From: Oscillospiraceae bacterium
GTDB taxonomy: Bacteria > Bacillota > Clostridia > Oscillospirales > Oscillospiraceae
Direction of reading: 5' to 3'
Assembly: GCA_018265835.1 (NCBI GenBank)
Contig: JABLYK010000034.1
Span: 1 to 22,084 of the forward strand
DNA length: 22,084 bases
Part shown: positions 12,635 through 20,837 of the stretch, in pieces
How the letters are laid out: each line of letters opens with the position of its first letter
Position numbering within the stretch: the stretch's first letter is position 1
Made by a program: the position numbers and the translations under genes
Notes under the pieces: model-generated
What the model was told of the DNA's origin: nothing
Databases searched by the model: none
The model's input: only the letters and a program-made list of their open reading frames with translations

Positions 12635-15600
12635 GGCTTTCTCCTCCTTCCAGCGCGTGCCACACCTTCGTGGCCGGGAGCTTTTCCAGCACGCGGTGGC
12701 GGTCGCCGTCCGCCCCCGGCGCAAAGTGACAGATGTCCAGATAGTCGCAGTAGGTGCAGGCGGTGTCCTGCTGGCTGCGGTAATAGGGGTCGGCGGTGAT
12801 GCTGCCGCCGCGCAGCTCGCGCGCCAGCTCCAGCAGCGTCTGCTGGATGTGGCGGGAGAGCGCCCCGAGCTGCTCGGCGCTTGCAAGCGCGTCGCCCGCC
12901 GCCTCACCGCTGCGGTTGAACCTCACGGGGAGGTAGCGCTTGGCGTCGCCGTGCTCCATCGCGTTCAGCACGTCCGGATCGCTGAGGATGAGTCCCGACC
13001 GGCGCACCTGCGCGGCGCGCTTTTGCGCGATCTCCCCGTCGGAGAGGTCGCCCGGCGCGGACACCAGCACGTCCCGTGCGGGAACGTACAGCACCCCGGC
13101 AGGCACGATCTCGTGCCCGTAGCGCGCCTGCCCCGTGTGCTCGAGCGCGAAGAGGTACAGCAGCATCTGCAGCCCCATCCCGTACCACACGTCGGAGAGG
13201 GAAAATGCCTTTTTGCCCGTTTTGTAGTCGATCACGCGCAGATACAGCTTGCCGTCGTGCAGCCAGCCGTCCACGCGGTCGGCCACGCCGCTCATCGTGA
13301 GCGTCGTCTCCCCGTCGGAGAGCGTCACCGGCGCGATCGCGTCCGGGTCGGAGAAGTCCAGCTCGAAGTCGAGCGGCTGGAAATCGGACGCGCGCAGCTC
13401 CTGCGCCATGTCGGCGACGACCTGCTGCACGCTGCGGCTCAGCCGCCGGAACAGGTAGATGAAGCGCTGCGTCTTCTCCTGAAAATCGTTGAGTGTTTCG
13501 TGTATGTATTGCTGCACGTACCGGTCAGTGATCGCGCCGAGCCGTTCGTCCGTCACGGCGGCAAAGCCCCCGGCGGCGGTTACATCGTCCGCCACATGCT
13601 GCAGGATGAAGTGAAAGAAGGTGCCGATCTCCGGCGGCGAGAACGCCGCCGGCTGGCGCGCCTTGGCCTTCAGGCCGTATTGCAGGAAGTACGCATAGCG
13701 GCAGGACGCAAACCGGTCTGCCCGCGACGCCGAGAGGCGCAGCTTCTGCCCATACAGACGGTTTACCGACTCCGGCGAGAGACTGCCGCGCAGCAGCGTC
13801 GCGCTTTTTTGCAGGTACGCGAGCGTTTCGGGCTGCGTTTCGCGGAAATAGGCGTTGGCTGCTGCGGCGCGTGCATCCCCGGCGCCGTGGAGACAGCGCG
13901 CCGCCAGCTCTAGCGCGGGCGCGGGGGCGCTGCATTTCAGCGCAGCGGGATCGACGCCCTGCACCGGCGTGCCGAACAGCTGCGTAATGCGCGTCATGAG
14001 AAACGACGCTCGCACCGTCTCGCCCGCGCGGTCGAACGCGGGACAGACCACCGTCAGCGTGTCCGACGGGAGGGAGATGCAGCTTCCCACCAGACTGTAT
14101 TCCCGCCAGAGATCGTCGTCGTGCCCGCCGCCGAGATCAAGATCCAGCTCCAGGAGCGCGCGCCGCTCGTCGGCGGAGAACACGCCGCCCGGCTCGCCCG
14201 CACGCGGGATCCGGTCGTCCGACGCGCCGAGCACGATGAGGTGGCGGACGCCGCGCCGCCGCATCCGGTCAAAGTCCCCGGCGGTGACGCGGTCGAGCGC
14301 CACGGGGATGGTGCCGATGTCGTAGCGCGAGAGCATCAGCAAAAACAGGCGCGAGAAGCCCTCTGCGTCCATCTCCGTGTCGCCGAGGATGGCTGCAAAC
14401 TGCTCCAGCGAGCGCACAAGAATATCCCAGATCTGCTCGTATTCGGCGGCGAGCGCGGCGCGGCCGTCCGCGCGAAGCTGCTGCGCCAGCGTGTCCAGCC
14501 GCGCGGCAAGCTGCAGCGCTTCCAGAAAATCGGCCATCGCCATCGCCTGCCCGGCGGCGGTTGTGGCCTCGGACGCAGTGGCCTCCAGCGCCAGCAGCGG
14601 ACGCACGGCCTCGCGCCGCAGGCGGTCAATCTCCGCAAGGCGGGCGTTCACCTCGTCGGTGTACGGCTCGCCGTAGCCGTCGGGGTGCTGCCGCCACGGC
14701 TCAGTGCGCGTCCACATCGTGCCGCGCACCGACCACAGCAGCGCGTAATTTTCCAGCAGGTCGGTTTCCGCCGCCGTCAGCCCCGCAAGGCCGGTGCGCA
14801 GGCAGGCGATCACATCGTCGCCGTCCCACCCGCCGGTGATGACGTCGTAGGCCGCGGCGATCAGCGCGGGCAGCGGCTTTTGCATCAGGTCGGTGCGCTG
14901 CGCAAAATACAGCGGCACGCCGTAGTGCGCGCACATGCGCTCCAGCGCGCTGCGGTAATCGTCAAACCCGCGCACAGCCACGGCAATGTCCCGCCAGCGG
15001 CAGCCAGTGTCGCGCACGAGTTCCAGCGCGTGCGCCGCCGCAAGCTCGCACTCTGCCGCCGCGCTGTCCGCCCGGAACAGGGAAATGGCGGGCGCGGGGT
15101 CGTCAAACGTCTGCGATGTATACGAAAAGAGCTGCTGCTCCAGAATGCGCAGCGGCTGCGCCTTGCCCACGTCGCGCGCGGGCAGGGCGGCGGCTTCGTG
15201 CACCACGCCCAGCTCCTGCGCCATGGCGAGCAGCGTGCGCGCTGTGCGCCGCTCCGCACCGAACACCTCGTTGCCGCCGTCGAGCGTGTCCAGCGTCAGG
15301 CACACGGTCACCTCTGCGCCGCACGCGAGCAGCGCGCGCAGCACCAGCAGCTCCTGCCGCGTAAAGTCCGAAAACCCGTCGAGGTAGACGTGGCTTCTGG
15401 AAACGGCGCTTTCCGCGATCTGCCCGGAAAGCCGGGTCAGCCGGTCGGAGGGGTCGGCGTGCCCGTTTGCAGCCACGGCATCGTACGCCGCGAGGATCAG
15501 CGCCAGGTCGGAGAGCTTTTCGCCCAGATACCCGCCGCACTGCGCGGCTGCCGTTTCGAGCGTCTCCGGCGTGACGCAGGCGGTCTTCAGCTCGTCCACC

Positions 15601-15968
15601 GTGCTCAGTAGCGTCTGCTGCATCTGCGCGCGGTTCGCTGCGCCGCCGAAGAGCTTCAGCCGCGGCGCAATCTGCGAGAGCGCCCGCGCCATGCACAGCA
15701 GTCGTCCGCCCTGATCGAGCAGCGGCGCGCGGCTGCCGCCCAGCTCGTCGGCAACATGGCGCGCAAGCCCCGTGAAGCTGAGCACCTCGGCATAGAGACT
15801 CACGCCGTCGCCGCAGACGCGGCACAGCTCCCGCTCGGCCTCGTGGCTGTATTGCTCCGGCACGAGCAGAATCTGCCCGCCCTGCCGGGCAGCCGCTGCC
15901 GCGCGAAGCTGCTCCATCAGCGCCGCCGTCTTGCCCGTGCCCGCGCGGCCGTAGAGGATGTGCAGCAT
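12627..15968 (-). CDS. addB: ATP-dependent helicase/deoxyribonuclease subunit B
   Basis: AddB is the partner of AddA; it has a helicase-like fold that recognises Chi and a second RecB-type nuclease domain stabilised by an Fe-S cluster. The 1113-residue protein starts with Walker A YGRAGTGKT (6-14). Near the C-terminus it shows the iron-sulfur pattern: one Cys in FASCRYAYFLQYG and three in ACTYCDYLDICHF (CxxCx5C). The nuclease motif VIDYKTGKK is followed by the GLQMLLYLFAL helix. All AddB hallmarks are present and length is normal (about 1,160 in B. subtilis). The start ATG at 15966-15968 follows GGGAGGGGG. It is first in the operon, driven by the promoter at 16007-16035. Confidence 0.96.
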   Translation of the reverse strand: MLHILYGRAGTGKTAALMEQLRAAAAARQGGQILLVPEQYSHEAERELCRVCGDGVSLYAEVLSFTGLARHVADELGGSRAPLLDQGGRLLCMARALSQIAPRLKLFGGAANRAQMQQTLLSTVDELKTACVTPETLETAAAQCGGYLGEKLSDLALILAAYDAVAANGHADPSDRLTRLSGQIAESAVSRSHVYLDGFSDFTRQELLVLRALLACGAEVTVCLTLDTLDGGNEVFGAERRTARTLLAMAQELGVVHEAAALPARDVGKAQPLRILEQQLFSYTSQTFDDPAPAISLFRADSAAAECELAAAHALELVRDTGCRWRDIAVAVRGFDDYRSALERMCAHYGVPLYFAQRTDLMQKPLPALIAAAYDVITGGWDGDDVIACLRTGLAGLTAAETDLLENYALLWSVRGTMWTRTEPWRQHPDGYGEPYTDEVNARLAEIDRLRREAVRPLLALEATASEATTAAGQAMAMADFLEALQLAARLDTLAQQLRADGRAALAAEYEQIWDILVRSLEQFAAILGDTEMDAEGFSRLFLLMLSRYDIGTIPVALDRVTAGDFDRMRRRGVRHLIVLGASDDRIPRAGEPGGVFSADERRALLELDLDLGGGHDDDLWREYSLVGSCISLPSDTLTVVCPAFDRAGETVRASFLMTRITQLFGTPVQGVDPAALKCSAPAPALELAARCLHGAGDARAAAANAYFRETQPETLAYLQKSATLLRGSLSPESVNRLYGQKLRLSASRADRFASCRYAYFLQYGLKAKARQPAAFSPPEIGTFFHFILQHVADDVTAAGGFAAVTDERLGAITDRYVQQYIHETLNDFQEKTQRFIYLFRRLSRSVQQVVADMAQELRASDFQPLDFELDFSDPDAIAPVTLSDGETTLTMSGVADRVDGWLHDGKLYLRVIDYKTGKKAFSLSDVWYGMGLQMLLYLFALEHTGQARYGHEIVPAGVLYVPARDVLVSAPGDLSDGEIAQKRAAQVRRSGLILSDPDVLNAMEHGDAKRYLPVRFNRSGEAAGDALASAEQLGALSRHIQQTLLELARELRGGSITADPYYRSQQDTACTYCDYLDICHFAPGADGDRHRVLEKLPATKVWHALEGGESHG

Positions 15969-16006
15969 GGTTTTGCCCCCTCCCTTTGAGAAGTCATATA
16001 AAAATT

Positions 16007-16035
16007 ATTTTACCACACTGCCGCGCGGTGCGCAA
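16007..16035 (-). promoter_or_regulatory. Sigma-A-type promoter of addBA
   Basis: On the minus strand the -35 is TTGCGC (16030-16035) and the -10 is TAAAAT (16007-16012), exactly 17 bp apart and about 40 bp upstream of the addB start. Confidence 0.7.
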
Positions 16036-16076
16036 TTGAGACTGTAGGCAAACCCGCAAACCATGTACCGCTCTGC

Positions 16077-16114
16077 ATCAAAAAAAGACCGCCCATGGGC
16101 GGTCTTTTTTTGAT
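16077..16114. terminator. Bidirectional intrinsic terminator
   Basis: This is a perfect palindrome, its GACCGCCC/GGGCGGTC core flanked by A7 on one side and T7 on the other. It ends the DUF378 gene on the minus strand, whose stop codon it touches, and separates it from the addBA promoter. Confidence 0.85.
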
Positions 16115-16329
16115 TATGCCGTTTCGCTGTCGCTGTCACGGCCTCGGAAAAGCAGCGAAATGCACCAGATGGCCGCAAGCGCGACCAGTGTGTAGATCAC
16201 GCGGCTGACCGTCGCCGTCTGCCCGCCGCAGATCCATGCGACGAGGTCAAAACGGAACAGCCCGATGCTGCCCCAGTTGAGGCCGCCGATGATCGTAAGG
16301 ATCAGGGCAATCCTGTCCATCACCATCAT
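16114..16329 (-). CDS. DUF378 family small membrane protein
   Basis: This 71-residue protein has two membrane helices. The first contains IALILTIIGGLNWGSIGLF, the DUF378 signature (IGGLNWG...GLF.FDLVA), and the second spans SRVIYTLVALAAIWCISLLF; a short acidic tail follows. The family (B. subtilis YuzA) is common in Firmicutes and has no known function. The ATG at 16327-16329 stands about 10 bases after AAAGGAG; an ATG directly next to that site at 16336-16338 is too close, and a Met four codons into the protein is the other alternative. The gene appears monocistronic, with a terminator at its end. Confidence 0.85.
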   Translation of the reverse strand: MMVMDRIALILTIIGGLNWGSIGLFRFDLVAWICGGQTATVSRVIYTLVALAAIWCISLLFRGRDSDSETA

Positions 16330-16471
16330 GAGTTCCATCTCCTTTGCTTCGGGTGGTTTCTCCGCTATCTTGCCCACTATGGCGGCGGTTATACATGCAT
16401 GACGCTCTAAAATTTTCCAAACGACAAAACTAGTGCCGCTTCGACGCGCTTCGCTCTTTACAAGTCGGGGG

Positions 16472-16594
16472 AATTGCGGTATGCTCTGATCACAGCTTAT
16501 CCAATTGGTCTTCCAATCTGTCCGGAGGACCCGGCTCATATCTTTATCCCACAACCCTGTTTGGCGGACTGCTCGCAGTCCGCCGCTTTTTTTT
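16472..16594 (+). ncRNA. Candidate structured RNA ending in an intrinsic terminator
   Basis: Three hairpins follow one another on the plus strand. The first is AATTG/CAATT with an interrupted continuation to GCT/AGC (16472-16506), the second is GGTCTTCC/GGAGGACC with one wobble pair (16507-16531), and the third is GGCGGACTGC/GCAGTCCGCC (16563-16584) followed by eight Ts (16587-16594). No plus-strand gene ends here to explain the terminator. It could be a small RNA or a leader attenuator for the ParB-like gene 90 bp downstream. I do not recognise it as 6S, SRP, T-box or a known riboswitch, and no strong promoter is visible. Confidence 0.4.
16563..16594 (+). terminator. Intrinsic terminator upstream of the ParB-like gene
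   Basis: A 10-bp perfect GC-rich stem, GGCGGACTGC (16563-16572) and GCAGTCCGCC (16575-16584), is followed by GC and T8. It is a strong plus-strand terminator. Confidence 0.8.
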
Positions 16595-16683
16595 GGCGGC
16601 CCTCCTGATTTCGGCGGAATTCGCACAATATATCGTTTATTTTTGTGTTATACACCACAAGATATCGAACAGGAGGAGATACT

Positions 16684-17514
16684 ATGCAATTTTTGAGCAG
16701 ACATAGCCGCGCCACGCGCGGCACCATCGCCTATCTGCCGGTGGACGACATTCATTCCAGTGCCGTGCAGCCGCGCCAGAACTTCTCCCCGTCCCAGCTT
16801 GAGGAGCTGGCGGCCAGCATCGGCGAATACGGCGTTCTCAACCCGCTGACCGTGCGGCAGCGGACGGAAGGCTATGAGCTGGTTGCGGGCGAGCGGCGGC
16901 TGCGGGCGGCCAAGCTCGCGGGGCTGCTGGAGGTGCCATGCATCGTCATGGAGCTGAACATGGAGGAGGCGAGTCTCATCGCGCTGGTGGAGAATCTGCA
17001 GCGGCGCGATCTGGACTTCATCGAAGAGGCGCGGGGCATCGCGCAGCTCATCCGTCTGTTCGGCATGAGTCAGGAGGAGTGCGCGCGGCGCCTGGGCAAG
17101 TCGCAGTCTGCCGTGGCGAACAAGCTGCGCCTGCTGCGCCTGCCGGACGATGTTTTGCAGGGGCTGTGCAACGCGGGACTCACCGAGCGGCATGGCCGGG
17201 CGCTGCTGCGGCTGAACACGCCGCAGGAGCAGCGCGACGCGCTGGCGTACATCATCAGCCGCGATCTCACCGTCGCCGCGACGGACGCCTACGTCGAGCG
17301 GCTGCTGGAGGCGCAGGCGGCGCCCGACCCGGAAAAGCAAAAGACGTTCATTCTCAAGGACGTGCGCGTGTTTCTCAATACGCTCTCGCACAGCCTGGAT
17401 ATGATGAAGCAGGGCGGCATCGACGCCGGGATGCAGCGGCAGGAGACGGAAGATGCACTGATTCTCACCATTAATATCCCCAAAACGAAAAAGCAACAGC
17501 CCGTCACGGTGTGA
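16684..17514 (+). CDS. ParB/Spo0J/Noc family DNA-binding protein
   Basis: This 276-residue ParB-family protein binds a centromere-like site and slides as a CTP-dependent clamp. It has the N-terminal ParB fold with QPRQNFSPSQLEELAASI (29-46) and the CTP-binding GERRLRAAK (69-77), then ENLQRRDLDFIEEA (103-116). A helix-turn-helix SQEECARRLGKSQSAVANKL (129-148) and a C-terminal dimerisation region follow. The short basic-hydrophobic N-terminus (MQFLSRHSR) resembles the membrane-targeting start of Noc. No parA partner is adjacent, which favours Noc (nucleoid occlusion) or a stand-alone ParB over Spo0J. The start ATG at 16684-16686 follows AGGAGGAG; a Met 13 codons upstream lies before that site and is rejected. 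Confidence 0.85.
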   Translation: MQFLSRHSRATRGTIAYLPVDDIHSSAVQPRQNFSPSQLEELAASIGEYGVLNPLTVRQRTEGYELVAGERRLRAAKLAGLLEVPCIVMELNMEEASLIALVENLQRRDLDFIEEARGIAQLIRLFGMSQEECARRLGKSQSAVANKLRLLRLPDDVLQGLCNAGLTERHGRALLRLNTPQEQRDALAYIISRDLTVAATDAYVERLLEAQAAPDPEKQKTFILKDVRVFLNTLSHSLDMMKQGGIDAGMQRQETEDALILTINIPKTKKQQPVTV

Positions 17515-17524
17515 CGGGCTGCTG
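17494..17524 (-). terminator. Hairpin at the end of the ParB-like gene
   Basis: CAGCCCGTCAC and GTGACGGGCTG form an 11-bp stem over the stop codon. The T-run (TTTTTCG) follows on the minus strand, so it best terminates transcripts arriving from the ymdB operon on the right; on the plus strand it may only protect the mRNA end. Confidence 0.6.
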
Positions 17525-17559
17525 CGCATGACGTGACAGCGTGCGATATGTGCCAGTGG

Positions 17560-17694
17560 AAAGGCTTCCCCCGCCGGGGGGGAAGCTGTCGGCGGAGCCG
17601 GCTGATGAGGGGAATGCCGCACTGCGAAGCGGGATGCCCGCCACCTCATCCGTCACGCTTCGCGTGCCACCTTCCCCTGAGAGGGGAAGGCTTT
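17560..17694. repeat. Palindromic dispersed repeat (REP/MITE-like)
   Basis: This block has a hairpin at each end, GCTTCCCCC/GGGGGAAGC (17564-17586) and CCTTCCCC/GGGGAAGG (17670-17690). A nested centre pairs GATGAGG with CCTCATC, and CACGC-TTC-GCGTG lies beside it. Near-identical arrangements are, from memory, highly repeated between genes in Faecalibacterium-like gut Firmicutes. No coding capacity is evident. Confidence 0.65.
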
Positions 17695-17726
17695 GGGCGC
17701 GTTATGTCTCACACCCCCGCATCCCC

Positions 17727-17755
17727 CAGCCGCGAGCTTGACTTGCGGCTGGGAA
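17727..17755. repeat. Hairpin between two repeat blocks
   Basis: CCCAGCCGC and GCGGCTGGG form a 9-bp stem with an 11-base loop. There is no T-run on either side. It may be part of the neighbouring repeat elements. Confidence 0.45.
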
Positions 17756-17760
17756 TAGGA

Positions 17761-17824
17761 AGAATGACAGTGCCGGTCAATCCCGTACCGCAAGCGGTAC
17801 GGGACGACCTTTCAGTGTCATTCT
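17761..17824. repeat. Inverted-repeat element overlapping the end of the YhaN-like gene
   Basis: The outer arms AGAATGACA (17761-17769) and TGTCATTCT (17816-17824) enclose a partly paired GGTC region and a perfect inner hairpin CCCGTACCGC-AA-GCGGTACGGG. The right arm supplies the last codons and stop of the YhaN-like gene, so the element may have inserted there or been recruited as its terminator. Confidence 0.6.
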
Positions 17825-19737
17825 GCCGTGGGATAATCCCGCCTGTGGCAGGTGAACAGAATGACCTGCCGGTGCTGCGCAATCTCGTGGAACAGCTCCA
17901 GCGCGCGGTGGGCGCGCATATCGTCGAAATTCACGAGTGTATCATCGAGCACGACGGGGCACGGCTCGCTTGATTCCAGCGCCAGCTCGCACATCGCCAG
18001 CCGCACGGAGAGATACAGCAAGTCCGCCGCCCCGGCGGAGAGATACGCCGTGTCGCGCGGCGTCAGGTCGCCGCTGCGCTTGGCCTTGGCGGAGAAATCC
18101 CTGGAGAGCGCCACGCCGTCGTAGCGCCCCTCGGTGAGAAAGTCGAGGTATTCCGCCGCCTTCTGCGCGAGCTGCGGCGAGAAACGGGACTGAATCTCCG
18201 CGTCTGCGTGCGACATGGCCTCGATCGCAAGCGCGATGGCGTCATACTGCGTCTCCAGCTCCGCGCGCTGCGCCCGGAGCGATTGCAGCTCGCTCTGGAG
18301 CGCCATGGGGTCGCCGGTTGCGAGCGCCGCGCCCGTGCGCTGCGCCTGCTGTGCGCGCAGGCGCTCGGCAAGCTGCTCCAGCGCACATTTTTGCCGGAAG
18401 AGCACCGCAGCTTCGCTGTCGCCATGCTCAAAATCCAGCTCCTGCAGCAGACGCTCGTGCGTCTCACACTGGTGCTCGCGCGCGTCCTCCAGCGCGTCGG
18501 CTGCGCGGCGCTCCGCCGCCATGGCGGCGCGGCACGCCTTGTAGGCCGCGCGGTGCACCTCCGCCTGATAGAAGATGCCGTCCTCGTCCTGCGCGCCGTA
18601 GCCCGCCAGCAGCGCCTGCCGCTGTGTGGCTGCGTCCGCCGCGCGGCGGTTCGTGCCCATGACGACGAACAGCAGCACCACGGCCAGCACTGCGAAGGCT
18701 GCCGCCGCGTAAAACAGCGGCTTGCTGACCAAAAAGCCCAGCACCACGCACAGTGCCGCGAGCAGAAGCGCGCCGGCCCACAAAAACGGACTGCGCGTAT
18801 GCGCCGCCGTCTGGCCGAGCGCACCGGCGCGCTGCGCGTCGCGCTCCGCCTGCTGCGCGGCCTCGTCCGGCGAGAGTACGCCGAACTTCGTCTGCTCCAG
18901 CGCGGTGCGCTTCACCGCCGCATCGCGCCGGGCGGTCTCCAGCTCCTGCTCCAGCGTGTGCAGGCGCGTTTTCTCCGCGCCCATGCTGGAGAGCGCGTCG
19001 CGCCGCTGGCGTTTGCGCGCGTCGTTGATCTGGCCGGTCAGACGGTCGATCTCCTGCTGCGTTTCGTCCAGCTCCTGCGCGAGCAGCGCTTGCTCCTGCA
19101 CGCCCGATTCGAGCGTGTGGAGCTTGCCCTCCACCTCGGCAATCTGGCCGTCCAGCGCCGGGATCGCGCCGTGCTGCCCGCTGCGCCGCTTGCGCTGCCA
19201 CGCGCGCAGCTGCGCGTCCGCCTCCGTATAAGAGCTTTCCTCTTCGCCGGAGGTGACGATGGCGGAGATGCGTTTTTCCAGCTCCGGCGTCCCGGTCACG
19301 GCGACGCCGCCCTGACCGATGAACGCGCTGCGGCAGAACACGTCCGCCGACACGCCTGTGAGCTGCTCGCCCACGTCGGAGGCCGTCATGCCGGGCACAG
19401 GGATGTCCGTGCCGGTATAGACGGCGGAAAATTCGCGCATCGGCGCGTTCGGCGCCGCTGTCCAGCGGCGGAGCGTGATGCGCTTGCCGCCGTGCTCCAG
19501 CTCCAGCTCACCCTCCATGGGCGCGCCGCTCCACGGGGCGTATTTTGTTTTGTCCGGGAGCTGGCCGCCCTTGGCGCGCTGCGCCGTATCCACGCCATAG
19601 AGCATCGCGCGCAGAAACGCGCACCACGTGCTCTTGCCGCTCTCGTTCGGGGCATAGATGATGTTCAGCCCCTCGCCGAGCTTCAGCTCCTCGCCGGCGA
19701 GCGTGCCGAACGTGCCCTTCATCCGTCGAATGATCAC
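17818..19737 (-). CDS. YhaN/SbcC-like SMC-type ATPase with an internal membrane hairpin
   Basis: This 639-residue ABC/SMC-type ATPase is the probable Rad50-like partner of the SbcD-like nuclease encoded just upstream. It has Walker A APNESGKST (29-37), coiled-coil-rich arms from about 195 to 310 and 370 to 500, ABC signature YLSAGAADLLYLSVRLAM and Walker B/D-loop PVVLDDTLVNFDD near the C-terminus. Where SbcC has its long coiled coil, about residues 317-362 form two hydrophobic helices (FLWAGALLLAALCVVLGFLV and LFYAAAAFAVLAVVLLFVVM). This is as in YhaN of B. subtilis, but the protein is much shorter than YhaN or SbcC. Its ATG overlaps the upstream stop as ATGA. Membrane anchoring of a Rad50-like machine is inference. 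Confidence 0.82.
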   Translation of the reverse strand: MIIRRMKGTFGTLAGEELKLGEGLNIIYAPNESGKSTWCAFLRAMLYGVDTAQRAKGGQLPDKTKYAPWSGAPMEGELELEHGGKRITLRRWTAAPNAPMREFSAVYTGTDIPVPGMTASDVGEQLTGVSADVFCRSAFIGQGGVAVTGTPELEKRISAIVTSGEEESSYTEADAQLRAWQRKRRSGQHGAIPALDGQIAEVEGKLHTLESGVQEQALLAQELDETQQEIDRLTGQINDARKRQRRDALSSMGAEKTRLHTLEQELETARRDAAVKRTALEQTKFGVLSPDEAAQQAERDAQRAGALGQTAAHTRSPFLWAGALLLAALCVVLGFLVSKPLFYAAAAFAVLAVVLLFVVMGTNRRAADAATQRQALLAGYGAQDEDGIFYQAEVHRAAYKACRAAMAAERRAADALEDAREHQCETHERLLQELDFEHGDSEAAVLFRQKCALEQLAERLRAQQAQRTGAALATGDPMALQSELQSLRAQRAELETQYDAIALAIEAMSHADAEIQSRFSPQLAQKAAEYLDFLTEGRYDGVALSRDFSAKAKRSGDLTPRDTAYLSAGAADLLYLSVRLAMCELALESSEPCPVVLDDTLVNFDDMRAHRALELFHEIAQHRQVILFTCHRRDYPTAE

Positions 19738-20837
19738 AGCGCAAACACCTCCTCGTCATGATCGAGCGCCGCAAGCCCCCACCGCGCCGCCATGGTCACG
19801 CGCTCGCGCGCTGCGGGGGTCTCGGCGGCGTCATACTGCGCGCGCAGTTCGGACAAAAACAGCCCGCGCAGCGTGCCCTGGCCCGCTTTCGCCCAGATAT
19901 CCTGCTTTAGCCGCGTCTCATCGCGCAGCTGCGCAGCGAACACGCGCCCCTCCAGCGCGGCGCGGATCGCGGCCAGGTTCGGCGCGCGCTCGCATTCGCC
20001 GGTGAGCACGATGCGGAAAATGTGCCGCTGCGCGCCCTCCGGCAGCGCGTCCAGCACCGCCTGCACGGCGTCGTCTCCGGCGGCGACGCGCAAAATCTCG
20101 TAGCGCCGCCCGCCGAGGGGCAGAAATTCTGCCCGCGCCTCGCCGGGCTGCACCTCGGCCAGCAGAACGCCCTTTTCGCCGGTCTCGTCAAAGCCGCGCC
20201 CCTCGGCGCAGCCCGGCCACGCATAGGTCGTGCGTCCGGCGCGGCGCGCGCCGCTGCACCGGTGCACGTGGCCGAGCGCGGCGTAGTCGAACCCGCTTGC
20301 GGCCAAATCCTCCTCCGCAATGGGGTTGTATGGCGAGGCGGGATTGCCCACCTCGCCGTGGACGCACAGCAGGTCGGTCACGCCCGGCCGCTTTTGGAGC
20401 GAAAACCCGTGCAGCAGGCCGGGGCAGCGGCTGTCCGTGAACGCCGCGCCCCAGACGCGCACGCGCAGCTCCGGCAGCTCGACGGCTTCGAGCTGCGGCG
20501 TGCGGAAGATATGTACGTTCTCGGGAAACGCGATGCGCGCGTATGGCGCGTGCGCAGAGTAAAAATCGTGGTTGCCGGGGGAGATGAACACCTGTGCCTT
20601 CGTCTGCGCGAAGGTCTCGGCGAGCAATTTCGCCGTTTCGGGATAGGCGCTGTCGCTGTCGAGCAGGTCGCCCGGCAGCAGGATAAGCTGCGCGCCGCAC
20701 TGCTCCGCAAGCTGCGGCAGCGACCGCAGCAGACCGCGCTGCTCCCGCCGGCGCTGCGCCGCGAGCGCGCCGCCGAGCGCCTCAAACGGCGAATCCAGGT
20801 GCAGATCCGCCGCGTGGAGAATCCGCACCCCGCTCAT
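19734..20837 (-). CDS. SbcD/YhaO-like metallophosphoesterase (DNA repair exonuclease)
   Basis: This is a 367-residue calcineurin-type phosphoesterase of the Mre11/SbcD family, which cuts DNA ends and hairpins with a Rad50/SbcC partner. All five metal-binding motifs are visible: ADLHLDSPF (10-18), LPGDLLDS (54-61), SPGNHDF (86-92), CVHGEVG and LGHVHR. The remaining 150 residues or so are the capping and partner-binding region. The start is ATG at 20835-20837, which overlaps the ymdB stop as ATGA; GGAGG stands 13 bases away, so translation is likely coupled. An in-frame Met ten codons upstream lies inside ymdB. The YhaO branch is favoured over SbcD because of the adjacent YhaN-like ATPase. Confidence 0.88.
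   Translation of the reverse strand: MSGVRILHAADLHLDSPFEALGGALAAQRRREQRGLLRSLPQLAEQCGAQLILLPGDLLDSDSAYPETAKLLAETFAQTKAQVFISPGNHDFYSAHAPYARIAFPENVHIFRTPQLEAVELPELRVRVWGAAFTDSRCPGLLHGFSLQKRPGVTDLLCVHGEVGNPASPYNPIAEEDLAASGFDYAALGHVHRCSGARRAGRTTYAWPGCAEGRGFDETGEKGVLLAEVQPGEARAEFLPLGGRRYEILRVAAGDDAVQAVLDALPEGAQRHIFRIVLTGECERAPNLAAIRAALEGRVFAAQLRDETRLKQDIWAKAGQGTLRGLFLSELRAQYDAAETPAARERVTMAARWGLAALDHDEEVFAL

Noticed and set aside
11360..15611. Further long plus-strand frames over addA and addB (11360-12799, 12453-13913, 14121-15611)
   Set aside because: They mirror the real genes, show no recognisable domains and carry the composition of GC-rich antisense frames.
16330..16626. N-terminal extension of the DUF378 gene to 170 residues
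   Set aside because: The DUF378 domain begins right after the site AAAGGAG; the upstream part looks like translated spacer with hairpins.
16385..16683. T-box or other known riboswitch before the ParB-like gene
   Set aside because: No T-box sequence, specifier loop or other consensus was recognised; only hairpins and a terminator are visible.
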